Shown here one piece after another: positions 11,129 to 21,097 of a stretch of 64,000 nucleotides of DNA; position 1 is the stretch's first letter; each line of letters opens with the position of its first letter. Location of the stretch: contig OZ017740.1 of assembly GCA_963969285.1 (NCBI GenBank), positions 155,607,319 through 155,671,318 of the forward strand, given 5' to 3'. Both the position numbers and the translations under genes were made by a program. The stretch is from Odontomyia ornata (lineage: Eukaryota; Arthropoda; Insecta; Diptera; Stratiomyidae). The notes below the pieces were generated by a model. That model worked only from the letters and a program-made list of their open reading frames with translations, was not told where the DNA came from and made no database searches.

Positions 11129-11900
11129 ATGTATGACCTAAGTCGATATATTCCTGCATGAATTTGCGGTATTCCTCCTGGAGCGTTGGGTTTCTATTGA
11201 ATTGATGCTCTAGTTGTCTTAACCTTTTGAATGCGTTGTCTCTAATACCGCCTATGTCGTTGAAGGGATCTACTTCACCTTTGAATGGTAAGCCTACGGA
11301 GTAAGTTCCATTGGGTTGTTGGATTACAGATTGTGTGTAAAAGTCCTCATATTGCTTCTCTTCTCTTGTTAGATGTTGAGTGCTGGAAGCTCTTCTGTCC
11401 CCCAAAATTTTCTTAATGCTTCCTCCAGTTTGGTATAGGATACCAGCGCACATAATGCCTTGGTTGTTTTGCAAGGAACAGATCCGAACAGTACCCATCC
11501 CAGTTTTGTTCTTTGAGCACATGGTTGTCCAGGGAGCAAACCTGGCAATAACAATCTACCGTATATGTCAGCTCCTATGAGAATGTCAATATTCCCTGGT
11601 TTATAGTAACAAAGATCTGCTAGATCTTGAACCGTCAGTCCCACTGGAATGTTGAATGCAACTCTTGTGCATGGCAATGGCGCTATAATTGTCGTGAGGA
11701 TGAGTGGAGTGAACATAAGTTTTTTCGTGCCTACCATGTTCAGTTTGGACTATCGCGCAAATCTTGGTCTCTCCTCTCGACGTAACATTTTCGACTGCAT
11801 GGATTCCATTGACTTTGACTCGAGACCCTATACGCTTAGTTTGCAGCAGCTGGACAGCCGATTCACTGATAACGATCGCTGTGCTCCGGAATGAAGCAAT
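11109..11900 (-). pseudogene. BEL/Pao aspartic protease region, active site altered
   Basis: At the end of the gag frame (about 11880) the motif reads RALLHSGAQRS, where Pao proteases have LLDSG(A/S)Q. The catalytic Asp codon is replaced by CAT (His). The next frame, 11369-11737, carries YKPGNIDILIGADIYGRLLL (the IGAD second protease block), and 11109-11522 the linker to reverse transcriptase (EKQYEDFYTQ). With the Asp lost, self-processing of the polyprotein would fail even without the frameshifts. Confidence 0.8.
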
Positions 11901-13107
11901 GCGCGGAATGTTGTAACTTCTCCATCTTGACTACTCACCTTTATCAGTGCTGTTGCTAAAAGCACATAATTCTTACCAGTGTATGCGCTGTGTCCTTGTA
12001 CGGGTGCAGAGCATATTGTTTTGGACCCATTTGAGGTGTCTACCCTTCCCGGGTGAAGCAGTGTGTTATGTTTTTTGCCACAAATTTTGCATCCATGTTT
12101 TGATGAGCACTTGTTTGCCCGGTGTTGTGCTTGCGGACAATTGAAGCATAGCTCAGCCTTTCGGACTATATCTCTGCGGTTATGGATGCTTGCCTGCGTA
12201 AATGAGCTGCACTCAAATAATTTATGAGCTGCTTTGCACATCGGACAAGTCAATTTGGATCCGCTACTGGTTGTATTGACTTTGCTTGTTTTCACTTTTG
12301 GTTTTCCTGAAGACATGGCTTCTAGCATGGAGAAGCGTTGTTTCAGAAATTCGAGGAACTGATCTAATGAAGGAATTTCTGTAGAATCAGCAATTGTTTT
12401 TGCCATTCTCTCTTTGACTCTTCTACAAGTTTCTGATTCAACAGAAATATTGTAGTCAAAGAGAATGCATCCGTTTTCAGCGTGGTCAGACCAGCTAAAA
12501 ATTGGTTCATTGTATCGAGCATATGTCTCAGCGCTGTTGGATCATTGCGAGTACAATTTTCAATCTTGAACGATAGCCCGATGGTTGTCGTACCGTTCAC
12601 AGAGCAATTTCCATGCAGGCCCGTAATTTGCATCGGTGATTGTGTTTCCCCTCGAAGTGCGCTGCTATGGTACTGCAGCTTCTCGACATTAGAGAGCTGA
12701 ATGCTATTGTGGATCATGCATTTGAACAGATCGCGAAATGCATACCAGTCGCCGTAGCTTCCGGTAAAGGAAGTTATTTTTATCCTTTATAGTTTGATGG
12801 CATCGCTTTGCGTTTGCACCGTGCATCCAGATGTATAATGGTTTATTTTTGGTTTGAAGAGAGTGAGGTAATCCATCACCAGCTCTTCGGCGCCCTCGAA
12901 TTCCTTCGTGTACCGACTTAACTTTTCTGCATCTTGTTTTAGATGACTGCATTGTGCTTCATGCTGTCCTTCACATGTAGCCCGGATGGCATTTAATTTC
13001 TCCTGTCTTGTCTGGAAATACGCGGGGCTGTATCTAGATTCGCTGTCCGTCTTGAAGTTGGAGATAAGCCTCTGAATCTGTTTGAAGTAAGCGTCCTGGC
13101 TGCTCAT
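11828..13107 (-). pseudogene. BEL/Pao gag with zinc knuckles
   Basis: The first ATG in the frame is at 13107 (MSSQDAYFKQIQRL). Frames at 12787-13107, 12364-12717 and 11828-12406 together cover a Pao-type capsid domain followed by cysteine-rich segments: CPMCKAAHKLFEC, CFNCPQAQHRANKC and CKICGKKHNTLLHPGR. These are the CCHC/CCCH knuckles typical of BEL gag just before the protease. Two frameshifts occur, near 12730 and 12400. The product would package element RNA. Confidence 0.8.
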
Positions 13108-13111
13108 TTTG

Positions 13112-13591
13112 TTATCCAACTAGGTAAACTTTGCTAAGCTCCGAATGTCCCACCTCTTTAGAGTGTCCAGATGTTAGCCCACCTACTCCAGCAATTACCC
13201 AAGCTGAAGCGAAAAACCCTCTGGCAACCTCTGAAGTCTGCTGACATTCTATGCATAAACTTTCCGTAGTGGGTTCCCCAAAGGATGAAACGAAAAGAAA
13301 TGATGTCCTTAAAATGCGTTTACAAAGCGAAAACCCTTCGACCGCTACGCGAGATTGCTGGTTGCAAGTATCACCCACTGATGCAATAATGCCCGCCACT
13401 GATGAAAAGGAAGCACTATCTTCCAGTCTGCTCAATGATAAGCTGGCACCATCTAAATTTTCCTTATCAAAATCCTTGGTTGAATCTTCCAGGCTAAAAT
13501 CCTTGGTTGTATCTCCAGAATCCGGCTCGCCGGACCATGTAAATTCCAACGTGAAATATATGAATCCTATTAAAACGCTATAGTTCAATGA
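13112..13591 (-). other. Open leader frame between 5' LTR and gag
   Basis: A frame of about 160 codons without ATG runs from the leader to the first bases of gag. Its first 20 residues are hydrophobic and signal-like; the rest contains repeated TKDF and LEDS blocks rich in Ser and Asp. It could be chance openness, an upstream frame, or a leader joined to env by splicing. The opposite strand is also open (13251-13583), which argues for composition rather than coding. Confidence 0.3.
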
Positions 13592-13691
13592 TTGCAAAAA
13601 ACAATGACTTCATTCTTCCATTCACTTTCTTTTATACATATTTTTTGCAAATGTGCATTTTTTGCCTTACATTAACTTCATATAGTTCGGT

Positions 13692-13761
13692 TGTGTGATT
13701 GAACTTTAATTTGCTTGATTGAGCAAATTGTTTACTTGCGAAAAATCACCTCATGACTTAT
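13692..13761 (-). repeat. 5' LTR of the BEL element, outer part before the palindrome insertion
   Basis: The 70 bp match the first part of the LTR at 6091-6301. The homology stops at the palindrome and resumes at 15249-15358 with TATGCAGTTAAAGATACTTTG. The sequence across the gap (CACCTCATGACTTAT / TATGCAG) shows an LTR split by insertion with a short TAT-like target duplication. Confidence 0.8.
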
Positions 13762-14360
13762 TAGCCCAGTCATATTAGGTAAAAAAAGGGGTCAACCTCG
13801 GAATGAAAGATAATAAGCTGCAAATTGGTATGAACCTTTGTTTTGTCATTCTAAATGTTGTCTCAAAAGTCTAAATCGTTATCGTGTTCGCGTCTCAAGA
13901 TATTCAAGGTCAAAGGTCACAAAAATCGGTTTTTCGCGAATATCTGGCTTCCTATCGGTTAAATGAGATTTGCATTTATTATAAAAGTTGTAGGCTATAA
14001 AATTCCCTACAACTTTTGTTTAAACTTTTTTTTCATACGACCAACCGTTTTGAAGGTAGAGCGCGAAGAGTGCACATCGTACAGTCATATACGGCCTAAT
14101 GCAAGGTCAAGCGTGAGTTATGGTTATCAGTACGTTATAAAGTCAATTATTTACTTGGAAATTATAATTATTAAACAATGCCTATTATTTATGTACTAAC
14201 TATTAATTATTTATATTTAATTAAAGCAAGTAACTTGATTATTTATATATAATTATTCATATTTAACTATTTGACAAAACAAAGGTTCATACCAATTTGC
14301 AGCTTATTATCTTTCATTCCGAGGTTGACCCCTTTTTTTACCTAATATGACTGGGCTATA
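13762..14360 (+). mobile_element. MITE copy, left arm of the palindrome
   Basis: It has terminal inverted repeats of about 85 bp: the outer end runs from AGCCCAGTCATATTAGG to TGAACCTTTGTTTTGTC, and its reverse complement lies at 14270-14360. The interior holds an inverted pair of AAGTTGTAGG / CCTACAACTT blocks near 13990-14015. It is non-coding. Confidence 0.75.
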
Positions 14361-14481
14361 CAACTTTTCAAAAACTTTGGTGAAAGTTGGAGCCGAATTG
14401 CGACCTCTAACGTGGTCAACAATCTCGTTATATACATACACACATATACAGATATATCCATATATATGCATATATATATAC

Positions 14482-14537
<56 letters not shown>

Positions 14538-14660
14538 GTATATATATATGCATATATATGGATATATCTGTATATGTGTGTATGTATATAACGAGATTGT
14601 TGACCACGTTAGAGGTCGCAATTCGGCTCCAACTTTCACCAAAGTTTTTGAAAAGTTGTA
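14361..14660. repeat. Palindromic core with (TA)n centre
   Basis: About 300 bp, self-complementary about 14509/14510. The flanks carry a block from CTTTTCAAAAACTTTGGTG to ACGTGGTCAACAATCTCG, and the centre is a run of TA with CATATG/CATATA variants (14430-14590). Such a sequence can form a cruciform. Confidence 0.85.
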
Positions 14661-15248
14661 TAGCCCAGTCATATTAGGTAAAAAAAGGGGTCAACCTCGG
14701 AATGAAAGATAATAAGCTGCAAATTGGTATGAACCTTTGTTTTGTCAAATAGTTAAATATGAATAATTATATATAAATAATCAAGTTACTTACTTTAATT
14801 AAATATAAATAATTAATAGTTAGTACATAAATAATAGGCATTGTTTAATAATTATAATTTCCAAGTAAATAATTGACTTTATAACGTACTGATAACCATA
14901 ACTCACGCTTGACCTTGCATTAGGCCGTATATGACTGTACGATGTGCACTCTTCGCGCTCTACCTTCAAAACGGTTGGTCGTATGAAAAAAAAGTTTAAA
15001 CAAAAGTTGTAGGGAATTTTATAGCCTACAACTTTTATAATAAATGCAAATCTCATTTAACCGATAGGAAGCCAGATATTCGCGAAAAACCGATTTTTGT
15101 GACCTTTGACCTTGAATATCTTGAGACGCGAACACGATAACGATTTAGACTTTTGAGACAACATTTAGAATGACAAAACAAAGGTTCATACCAATTTGCA
15201 GCTTATTATCTTTCATTCCGAGGTGAAAGCCCTAATATGACTGGGCTA
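14661..15248 (-). mobile_element. MITE copy, right arm of the palindrome
   Basis: Reverse complement of the left MITE, shorter by 9 bp at its outer end, where GGCTTTCA replaces the 17-base segment GTAAAAAAAGGGGTCAA. Otherwise it is almost identical. Confidence 0.75.
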
Positions 15249-15358
15249 TATGCAGTTAAAGATACTTTGTACTTTCGAGAAATTTGTTAACATTTTAATT
15301 AGGACAGAAATGATAATTAAGGTTTTGTTATAATGATTTTCGGGCTATTTTCTTAACA

Positions 15359-15828
15359 TAGGGTATCTAACATAGTTAACTAGACAAGTCATTATAACTA
15401 ATATTTGGGTATTGAATTTTACCTACTTTATCGGCAATAGTATAAGATAGAGCTGCGTCAATTTCAACTTTCATTGGCGATCTTTAAGGACCTTCAGCTT
15501 CATTGATGATGTTAAATATATATTTACTATACTAGACTTAATTTTTCTTTTCCATAAAGAGATCCAGTAATTCATCAATAATTTCCGCAAATTCATCAAT
15601 AATTTCCGTGTTTTATAAATAGTACCAAATATGGAAATTGACTATTCCATCTAAATTTTCAAACCTCGCATCGTTAATAGTTGAAAGTGCTAATATTTCT
15701 CCAAATATTATTTTAACGTCCCATTACAGCCAAAAAAATCTTTCGAATCGGCGACCTGTAACTATAATTGGAACCTTGCATTCAAATTGTATATATATTC
15801 ACTTATCAAATCTTCTTAAATATTTCAG
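15359..15828 (+). other. Intron end upstream of the first host exon
   Basis: AT-rich sequence with no repeat recognised. It ends in the acceptor AAATATTTCAG at 15818-15828, preceded by a weak pyrimidine tract (TCTTCTTAAATATTTCAG). Confidence 0.6.
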
Positions 15829-16212
15829 TTCGTATATCCTATATCGGCGAAGCATCCTCGATGAAAACACCGACACTAATTGCCATTATCGTATCATGCA
15901 TCCTGTTCGCTTTGTTCGTAGGATTACTTTTGATGTTCTGCCGTTGCAAGCGAAAACAAACAAAAAAGAGCGTGGCAGCGAAAGATTATGAAATGGACTC
16001 TATGCGTCCATCTATCGTTGCTCAACAAAACCAAGCGCCACCACCCTACTATCCAGCTAGTGGTCTTGATAACAAAGCCCTTGAACATTCAATGGATTTG
16101 GCATTAACAATGGAGGACCAAAAGAGTGCGGTATATGCTACACAGAACGGTTATAATTATCATCCGTCAGCTGGACTTCAAGTTCCCGGACACACAATAC
16201 CTGGCAATGAAT
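15829..16212 (+). CDS. ed: Echinoid-like adhesion receptor, exon with transmembrane segment and proximal tail
   Basis: An internal exon of 384 bp between an AG acceptor (15827-15828) and a GTGAGT donor (16213). It encodes RISYIGEASSMKTPTLIA, a 22-residue hydrophobic span (about 15874-15940), the stop-transfer CRCKRKQTKKS, and a tail with KDYEMDS, a PPPY motif in QAPPPYYPASG (a possible WW-domain ligand) and tyrosines. It ends in GNE plus one base, phase 1. The next exon (37162) completes the codon as Trp, giving GNE-W-VNMGYIENSY. This tail resembles Drosophila Echinoid, an immunoglobulin/fibronectin-III protein of adherens junctions, from memory only. Friend-of-echinoid or another Ig receptor remains possible. 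It is clearly host coding sequence: no stops, consensus splice sites, balanced codon use. Confidence 0.7.
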
Positions 16213-17814
16213 GTGAGTATACTTTTAACGGTTCCTTCCTCCTATGATATGTTATTATCATTATGTATTTGGTATAAAGTCATATCACATGCATATTTAG
16301 ATGTCTGTTTGGCAGTAATTAACGTAATAATATCTAATGTTGAAAAGGTGCTTAATTAAAGAGAATTGAATATCATTATTAACGAACATAAATTCATCAT
16401 ATCAAATTCAATCATTATCATACACTTTTTTCTTTCTTCCTTTTATTCCCTGTCTTTCATTCATGCTTAAATAAACAATAAATTGTAATAAATAACAAAT
16501 GGTATATGGGCAGGACTAGGTAACACACTTGATATTCCAGGTAAATTGAAAATAGAAATCTGCCAGATAGTAATTATTAGATATTTTCTTACCTTAATTT
16601 GAGTGTAATAGATGTGTACAGTTGTGTGTATTATTTTAGTTTGGCTTAACCGTATTTATTATTTTATCATAATCAGCACTTCTGCTATCTCGCAATGGAT
16701 AATTATGATACATGTCTTTGCAAGGTATTTTTCATTTGAGCAATGAATTGCAATATCCTTCCAGAATATTTGAATCATTCCTGGCGAAGTTTTTGAGACC
16801 TCGTATTGTTTTTCATTTTATTTCGGTAATTTTCTTCATTAATGCATATCAAAATATTGAATACTTTGAGTGATAATTAAAAATTTGCGTGTTCGATCAG
16901 TCTTGCACCCGTTTTATAACACTAATATCTGAGAGTAATTCAATAACATTGCTTTTCTCAAACACGTCTATATTAGCTAATAGTTTTTAATTACGATAAT
17001 TAAAAACTATACCTTGTCTTCAGTTAATACTAACTCCTTTTTTGATCAAGCCTTTAAATTCTTTCTCGGGCTATACCCCAAACTTTAACCACCAACGAGT
17101 GTTAGACATCCTTTTAATGATTAGTACATACATAAAATTTTCCGAACAAACAACATTGAGTTGAATGTCTGTCTCTGTGCAAAATGTCTCAATGTTTCAT
17201 TGCGTTGTGTTTGCATTGACTCAGTGTTCGGGTCTCGAGGGGGCAATGCTTACGCTTCAGCTATTTTGTCCTCATAGGATAAATTGGGACTTGCTAAGTG
17301 GGTTGTAATGTTGACATTCAAGTTCTTCAGGGACAATGTCATTCAATGAAAAGGTGATGAGATAATTACCTTGGCTAAACTCTCCAGCTAGGTTAACAAA
17401 CTAATGAATGTGTGGAGCTATTGTCGAAATGTTGGCATAAAGTGGGTCATTACTTATTTTGGTAGTTGAATAGGCCACTGTGTGTTGCAGTAATAGATAA
17501 AAGGTATCCAAGACATACACGATTGTATTGTTGGAGTAGTTTCATTTGCTTTCGTTTAAACAGAGTTGAAGATTCGTTGCTATTAACAAGAGATGATATT
17601 TATTTTTGTATAAGCCGAACAATATCTACTTCATAAGTATTGTCGGTTCCTACAATAATGGTAAACAATTCCATAGATGATGTGTGATTCAATTTAGAAT
17701 GAAGATTACAGATGCAATTTATGAAGATTTATAAATACTCGTATACAATCTAAAGGTAGCTACTTTTGTCTAAAAATCTGTAACTTTTGATAAGTAGTCC
17801 TAACTATAACTTGT
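16213..17814 (+). other. Host intron, no gene seen
   Basis: It begins with the GTGAGTAT donor. It is AT-rich, without long ORFs and without a repeat family I can name. It is the 5' part of a 20,949-bp intron. Confidence 0.7.
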
Positions 17815-18560
17815 TGGACTACAGCAATGCGCAAATTGCCAGGACATTAAACGTCAAATATAAAACTACCAAAAAATGTCAGCAACTCGGTGGAACATAC
17901 AACTAAGAAGGACCGGCCATCAGTAGTTACTCCTGCAGCAGAAACGAACATTCACAGGTTAACCAAAAATGTTGCGGTGAGGCACTAAAGTTTCGAGGAC
18001 TGTGCAGCGGTGTATTCGATCAACCAAATTAGGTCAGAGAGGATATCGACAATAACAAGAACCATTTTGACATCAGAGAATGGTTAAGGTTATGCCAACG
18101 ACTCAAAAATGAAAGCTTCACGGATTGGACGAACCCTTCGAACTAACATTTTATTTATTGATGACTTGTAGATGAATATGCATGCTCAACTGAACTCGCA
18201 GAACAGAACAATTTGAACGAATTATCAGACAATAATACTGGAAATATTCCAGAGATAATATTGACCCTGTATATGCAGAATTTCTAAATATCCAGCAACA
18301 TTTTCTGAGTAGAGAACAAGCAATACTTATGAAAGATGGAGCTAGAGCACATACGCCGTTATGAACTTATGGAGTGATTTTTGAACACTTTGTAGAAGTG
18401 TGGTTACACTGGCCAGGAAATTCACCACATCTTAATCCAATCGAGTATATATAATTCAGGCTGAAGGAGAGTATATTTAAGAATCCTCAACCCAAAATGG
18501 GCAACAGCTGAGTGAATGCCTAAAGTATGAGTAGAAGTTAACTACTCTACAGGACAGGAA
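17815..18560 (+). pseudogene. Tc1-type transposase relic
   Basis: Plus-strand frames, heavily broken, give an N-terminal helix-turn-helix-like part and, near 18410-18470, WPGNSPHLNPIEYI, the Tc1 family block holding the third catalytic residue (D/E-x34-E type). A KDGARAHT-like block near 18330 corresponds to the QQDNAPCHT motif. It has many stops and no surviving ORF, and no terminal repeats were identified. An old insertion in the host intron. Confidence 0.7.
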
Positions 18561-18999
18561 AATTTATGCGAAAGTTTTCGAAGAAAAATGTTTCAATGTT
18601 TGGAAAACTATGGAGGCTCTACAACTTTTTCATTACATGATTTACGGTTTATAGTATACTTTTAATAATAATGATAATATACCAAAACTTAATTTTGCTC
18701 CTCGAAATGAAGTTTTTAACCGTTTGAGCTAGATGCTAAAGGAGAAATTGAATTGACAGAAGAATTTTGAATTGGATGTATTTCGAAAATATTATGTGCC
18801 AATTTCGTTTAGAGACTCTATATTGGAATTTGGTTGTCTTTTGAGAATCGCTTGAATTATTGTTAGTAGTTTACTTAATCAAAATTTTAAAATTAGTTCA
18901 TCTGACACCATCCGATTCGGCTTTAAATTTTGACAGTAGCCGTCTACGAGAATATGCAAGGTGCGTTACAAAATAAAAGGAGACGGAGCTAAAATAGAA

Positions 19000-19205
19000 A
19001 CGACAGGAGGTTTGTTCTGATAAAATTCGAGTTTACGAGTATTTATTCAAAATAGTCCCCTGCGGCCTCGATACACCTTTTTGCGCGATCCAAAAGCTTT
19101 TCGAAAGAGTGTTTCAGGTCATTGACCGGAATGTCCTTCAGGATGTCGGTGCAAGCCTCTTGGATGCTCTCTACGGACGCAAAGCGTTTTCCTTTCATGG
19201 CCTAA
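19000..19205 (-). pseudogene. Mariner transposase, C-terminal end
   Basis: The minus strand reads MKGKRFASVESIQEACTDIL, then KDIPVNDLKHSFEKLLDRAK, then GDYFE and a stop: the conserved C-terminus of many insect mariner transposases. The rest of the protein is at 25185-25830. Confidence 0.85.
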
Positions 19206-19530
<325 letters not shown>

Positions 19531-20610
19531 CTCGGCCTTTCTGATGGCTGCATCATCCCCGATACCTACTTCCTCTTCGTTCGACAAATCCTCGAATGAA
19601 GTCTCAACGGTCATGCCTGCATCTTGGCATTCTGGATATGGCTTCATATGATCAGCTGACGTCGTAGTATCTTTGGGTCCTATGTGGTCACCGATTTTCC
19701 AACTCCGTACCGTTTTTTAGGTTTAACTGTCACAACCCGATAATGGTCCAAAAACTTCCTCTGGACTTTTACACCTCCTTCAAACTGAGTCCTTTTAATA
19801 GCTACGATATCGCCGATATCATACGCGCTTGTTGCTTTACACCGTCGATTGAACGTTTTGCGATTTTTTTCTTGAATTTTCTTAATGTTGTCCATAGCTC
19901 TGCTTCTCAGTTCCGATCGTGCCTTCTGAAAAATTTCTACGATTTCAGCTTCAATTATTTCACGCAGCTTCAAGTCGTCTTTCGTACGTATAGCTGTTCC
20001 AATCAGTATCTCAAATGGTGAAATTCCAATACTACGATTAAACGAAGAATTAATGCTCTGTTGGACTTTGTCAACGAACTTAAACTACCCTGCTGGATTT
20101 TCTATAGACAGCTTCGTCAACACTGGGATAATCACTCGGTTTAGCCTCTCTACTTGACCATTACCACGTGGCACACCCGTCGTGATGGGAATGTGTTCTA
20201 TTCCCTCGTCTCTGCAATATTCGGCGAAAGCATTCGAAGTGAATGCGGTCCCTCGGTCTGAAACAATTCTGCGTGGGTTTCCGAAAACAGTGGCTTGTTT
20301 CTGCAACAGCGATATAACTTCCTCCATTGTCGTTGACTTCGTTGGATACAGCCACACAAACTTGGTGAATGCATCCGTAACAGCAAATATGTGTTTGAAA
20401 CACTTCCATGATAGGTATCTATTGGCACCCCACTTTTGCCAATCGTATGTAACAAGTCCTCCAGCCTCCCGTGTTTCTTCTCGGCTATCATACAGACTAC
20501 GCATGTATCGATGAATTTCCTTATGCGAGCTTGCATGTGCGTGAACCAAAATTCTTGTCGAAGAACATATTCGGCTTTCCTCACGCCGAAATGAACACAC
20601 ATTCTAATCT
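19531..20610 (-). pseudogene. Gypsy-1 integrase
   Basis: The minus strand shows FIDTCVVCMIAEKKHGR (C-x2-C of the zinc module) near 20500. The DDE core follows: AVTDAFTKFVWLYP, IVSDRGTAFTSNAF and NGQVERLNR, carrying the expected D, D and E. The C-terminal part at 19680-19973 (FNRRCKATSAYDIGDIVAIK) precedes an acidic tail reaching the LTR. A stop or frameshift near 20090 and another near 20400 break it. It would have inserted the cDNA. Confidence 0.85.
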
Positions 20611-21082
20611 TTCTATTAGAATGTTCCAACGAACTAGGTCTCACCACGCCTTTTTCGACCAAATCATTGCCTAGATCGCTCACGATATCGCGCTGCTCCC
20701 CCGACAAGCGTCTTGGATTTTGTTGTATTGGAATATCGTCCTCTAGGATAATTTTCATTTCCACACCGGTATTCTTTGCCGGTCGCGGTTTGTAGCTTTC
20801 AATCAAACCTCTTAATGTACGGCCTATGGTTCGGTCTTTAATGTGCGGCAACTGCATACTGGGTCCTTCAACGACGTTTATGCGCACAATCTCCTTCACT
20901 GCGTCTTGGAAGTTGTTCTTTGCTACGAGCTTATCCGTATGAGATTTCTTAGACGTACTTCAACGGAGTTTGTCAGCTCTGCTCCGAGCAAAATATCACA
21001 TGCCACATAATCGTCCGGAACAACGTGCATCTGCAAAACAAAATTAAATCCATCCACACATACCGGTGCAGTGAAGCTTCCT
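20611..21082 (-). pseudogene. Gypsy-1 protease end and truncated reverse-transcriptase start
   Basis: On the minus strand the protease frame resumes left of the LINE (IGSFTAPVCVDGFNF, DILLGAEL) and runs to the usual pre-RT linker (EDDIPIQQNPRRLS, EKGVVRPSSLEHSN). The frame then joins integrase sequence (RKIRMCVHFG) at about 20610. The palm with the catalytic Asp residues, the thumb and RNase H are missing. Confidence 0.8.
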
Positions 21083-21097
21083 ATGCTGTCGAAGAGT
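21083..21097. repeat. Target-site duplication of the R1 LINE, copy 1
   Basis: ATGCTGTCGAAGAGT, identical to 22975-22989. It directly follows the poly-A end of the LINE (minus strand) and belongs to the gypsy protease gene. Confidence 0.95.

Larger units (their letters stand above)
13762..15248. mobile_element. Nearly perfect 1.49-kb palindrome: two inverted MITE copies around a palindromic core
   Basis: Positions i and 29019-i are reverse complements over almost the whole stretch (centre 14509/14510); even the open frames at 13963-14199 and 14347-14712 recur identically on the other strand. I see one mismatch near 14227/14792 and a 9-bp length difference close to the outer ends. Each half contains a MITE of about 590 bp bounded by TAGCCCAGTCATATTAGG and its reverse complement, so the whole is MITE, 302-bp core with (TA)n, inverted MITE. 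The open frames give only low-complexity peptides and no transposase. Confidence 0.9.
6091..15358 (-). mobile_element. BEL/Pao LTR retroelement with env-like gene, decayed
   Basis: A complete but inactivated element read right to left: 5' LTR (split, 13692-13761 plus 15249-15358), leader ORF, gag, protease, reverse transcriptase, RNase H, integrase, env-like region, 3' LTR (6091-6301). Both LTRs begin TGTGTGATTGAAC and end TTAACA. They differ by substitutions and indels, so the insertion is not recent. The integrase tail and YVDD box place it in BEL/Pao rather than gypsy. Stops and frameshifts run through pol and env. I could not find a tRNA primer site or an exact target duplication. The env-like gene makes it comparable in layout to Drosophila roo. 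Confidence 0.85.

Noticed and set aside
13251..13583. Plus-strand frame of 110 codons opposite the BEL leader
   Set aside because: Antisense to the element leader; no similarity and no context for a gene.
14307..14712. 121-codon frames in both directions in the palindrome centre
   Set aside because: Identical on both strands because of the palindrome, and largely low-complexity Tyr-Ile from the TA repeat.
16514..16519. Possible 6-bp micro-exon (GACTAG between CAG and GTAAC) in the host intron
   Set aside because: In the phase set by the preceding exon it would give TGA at once.
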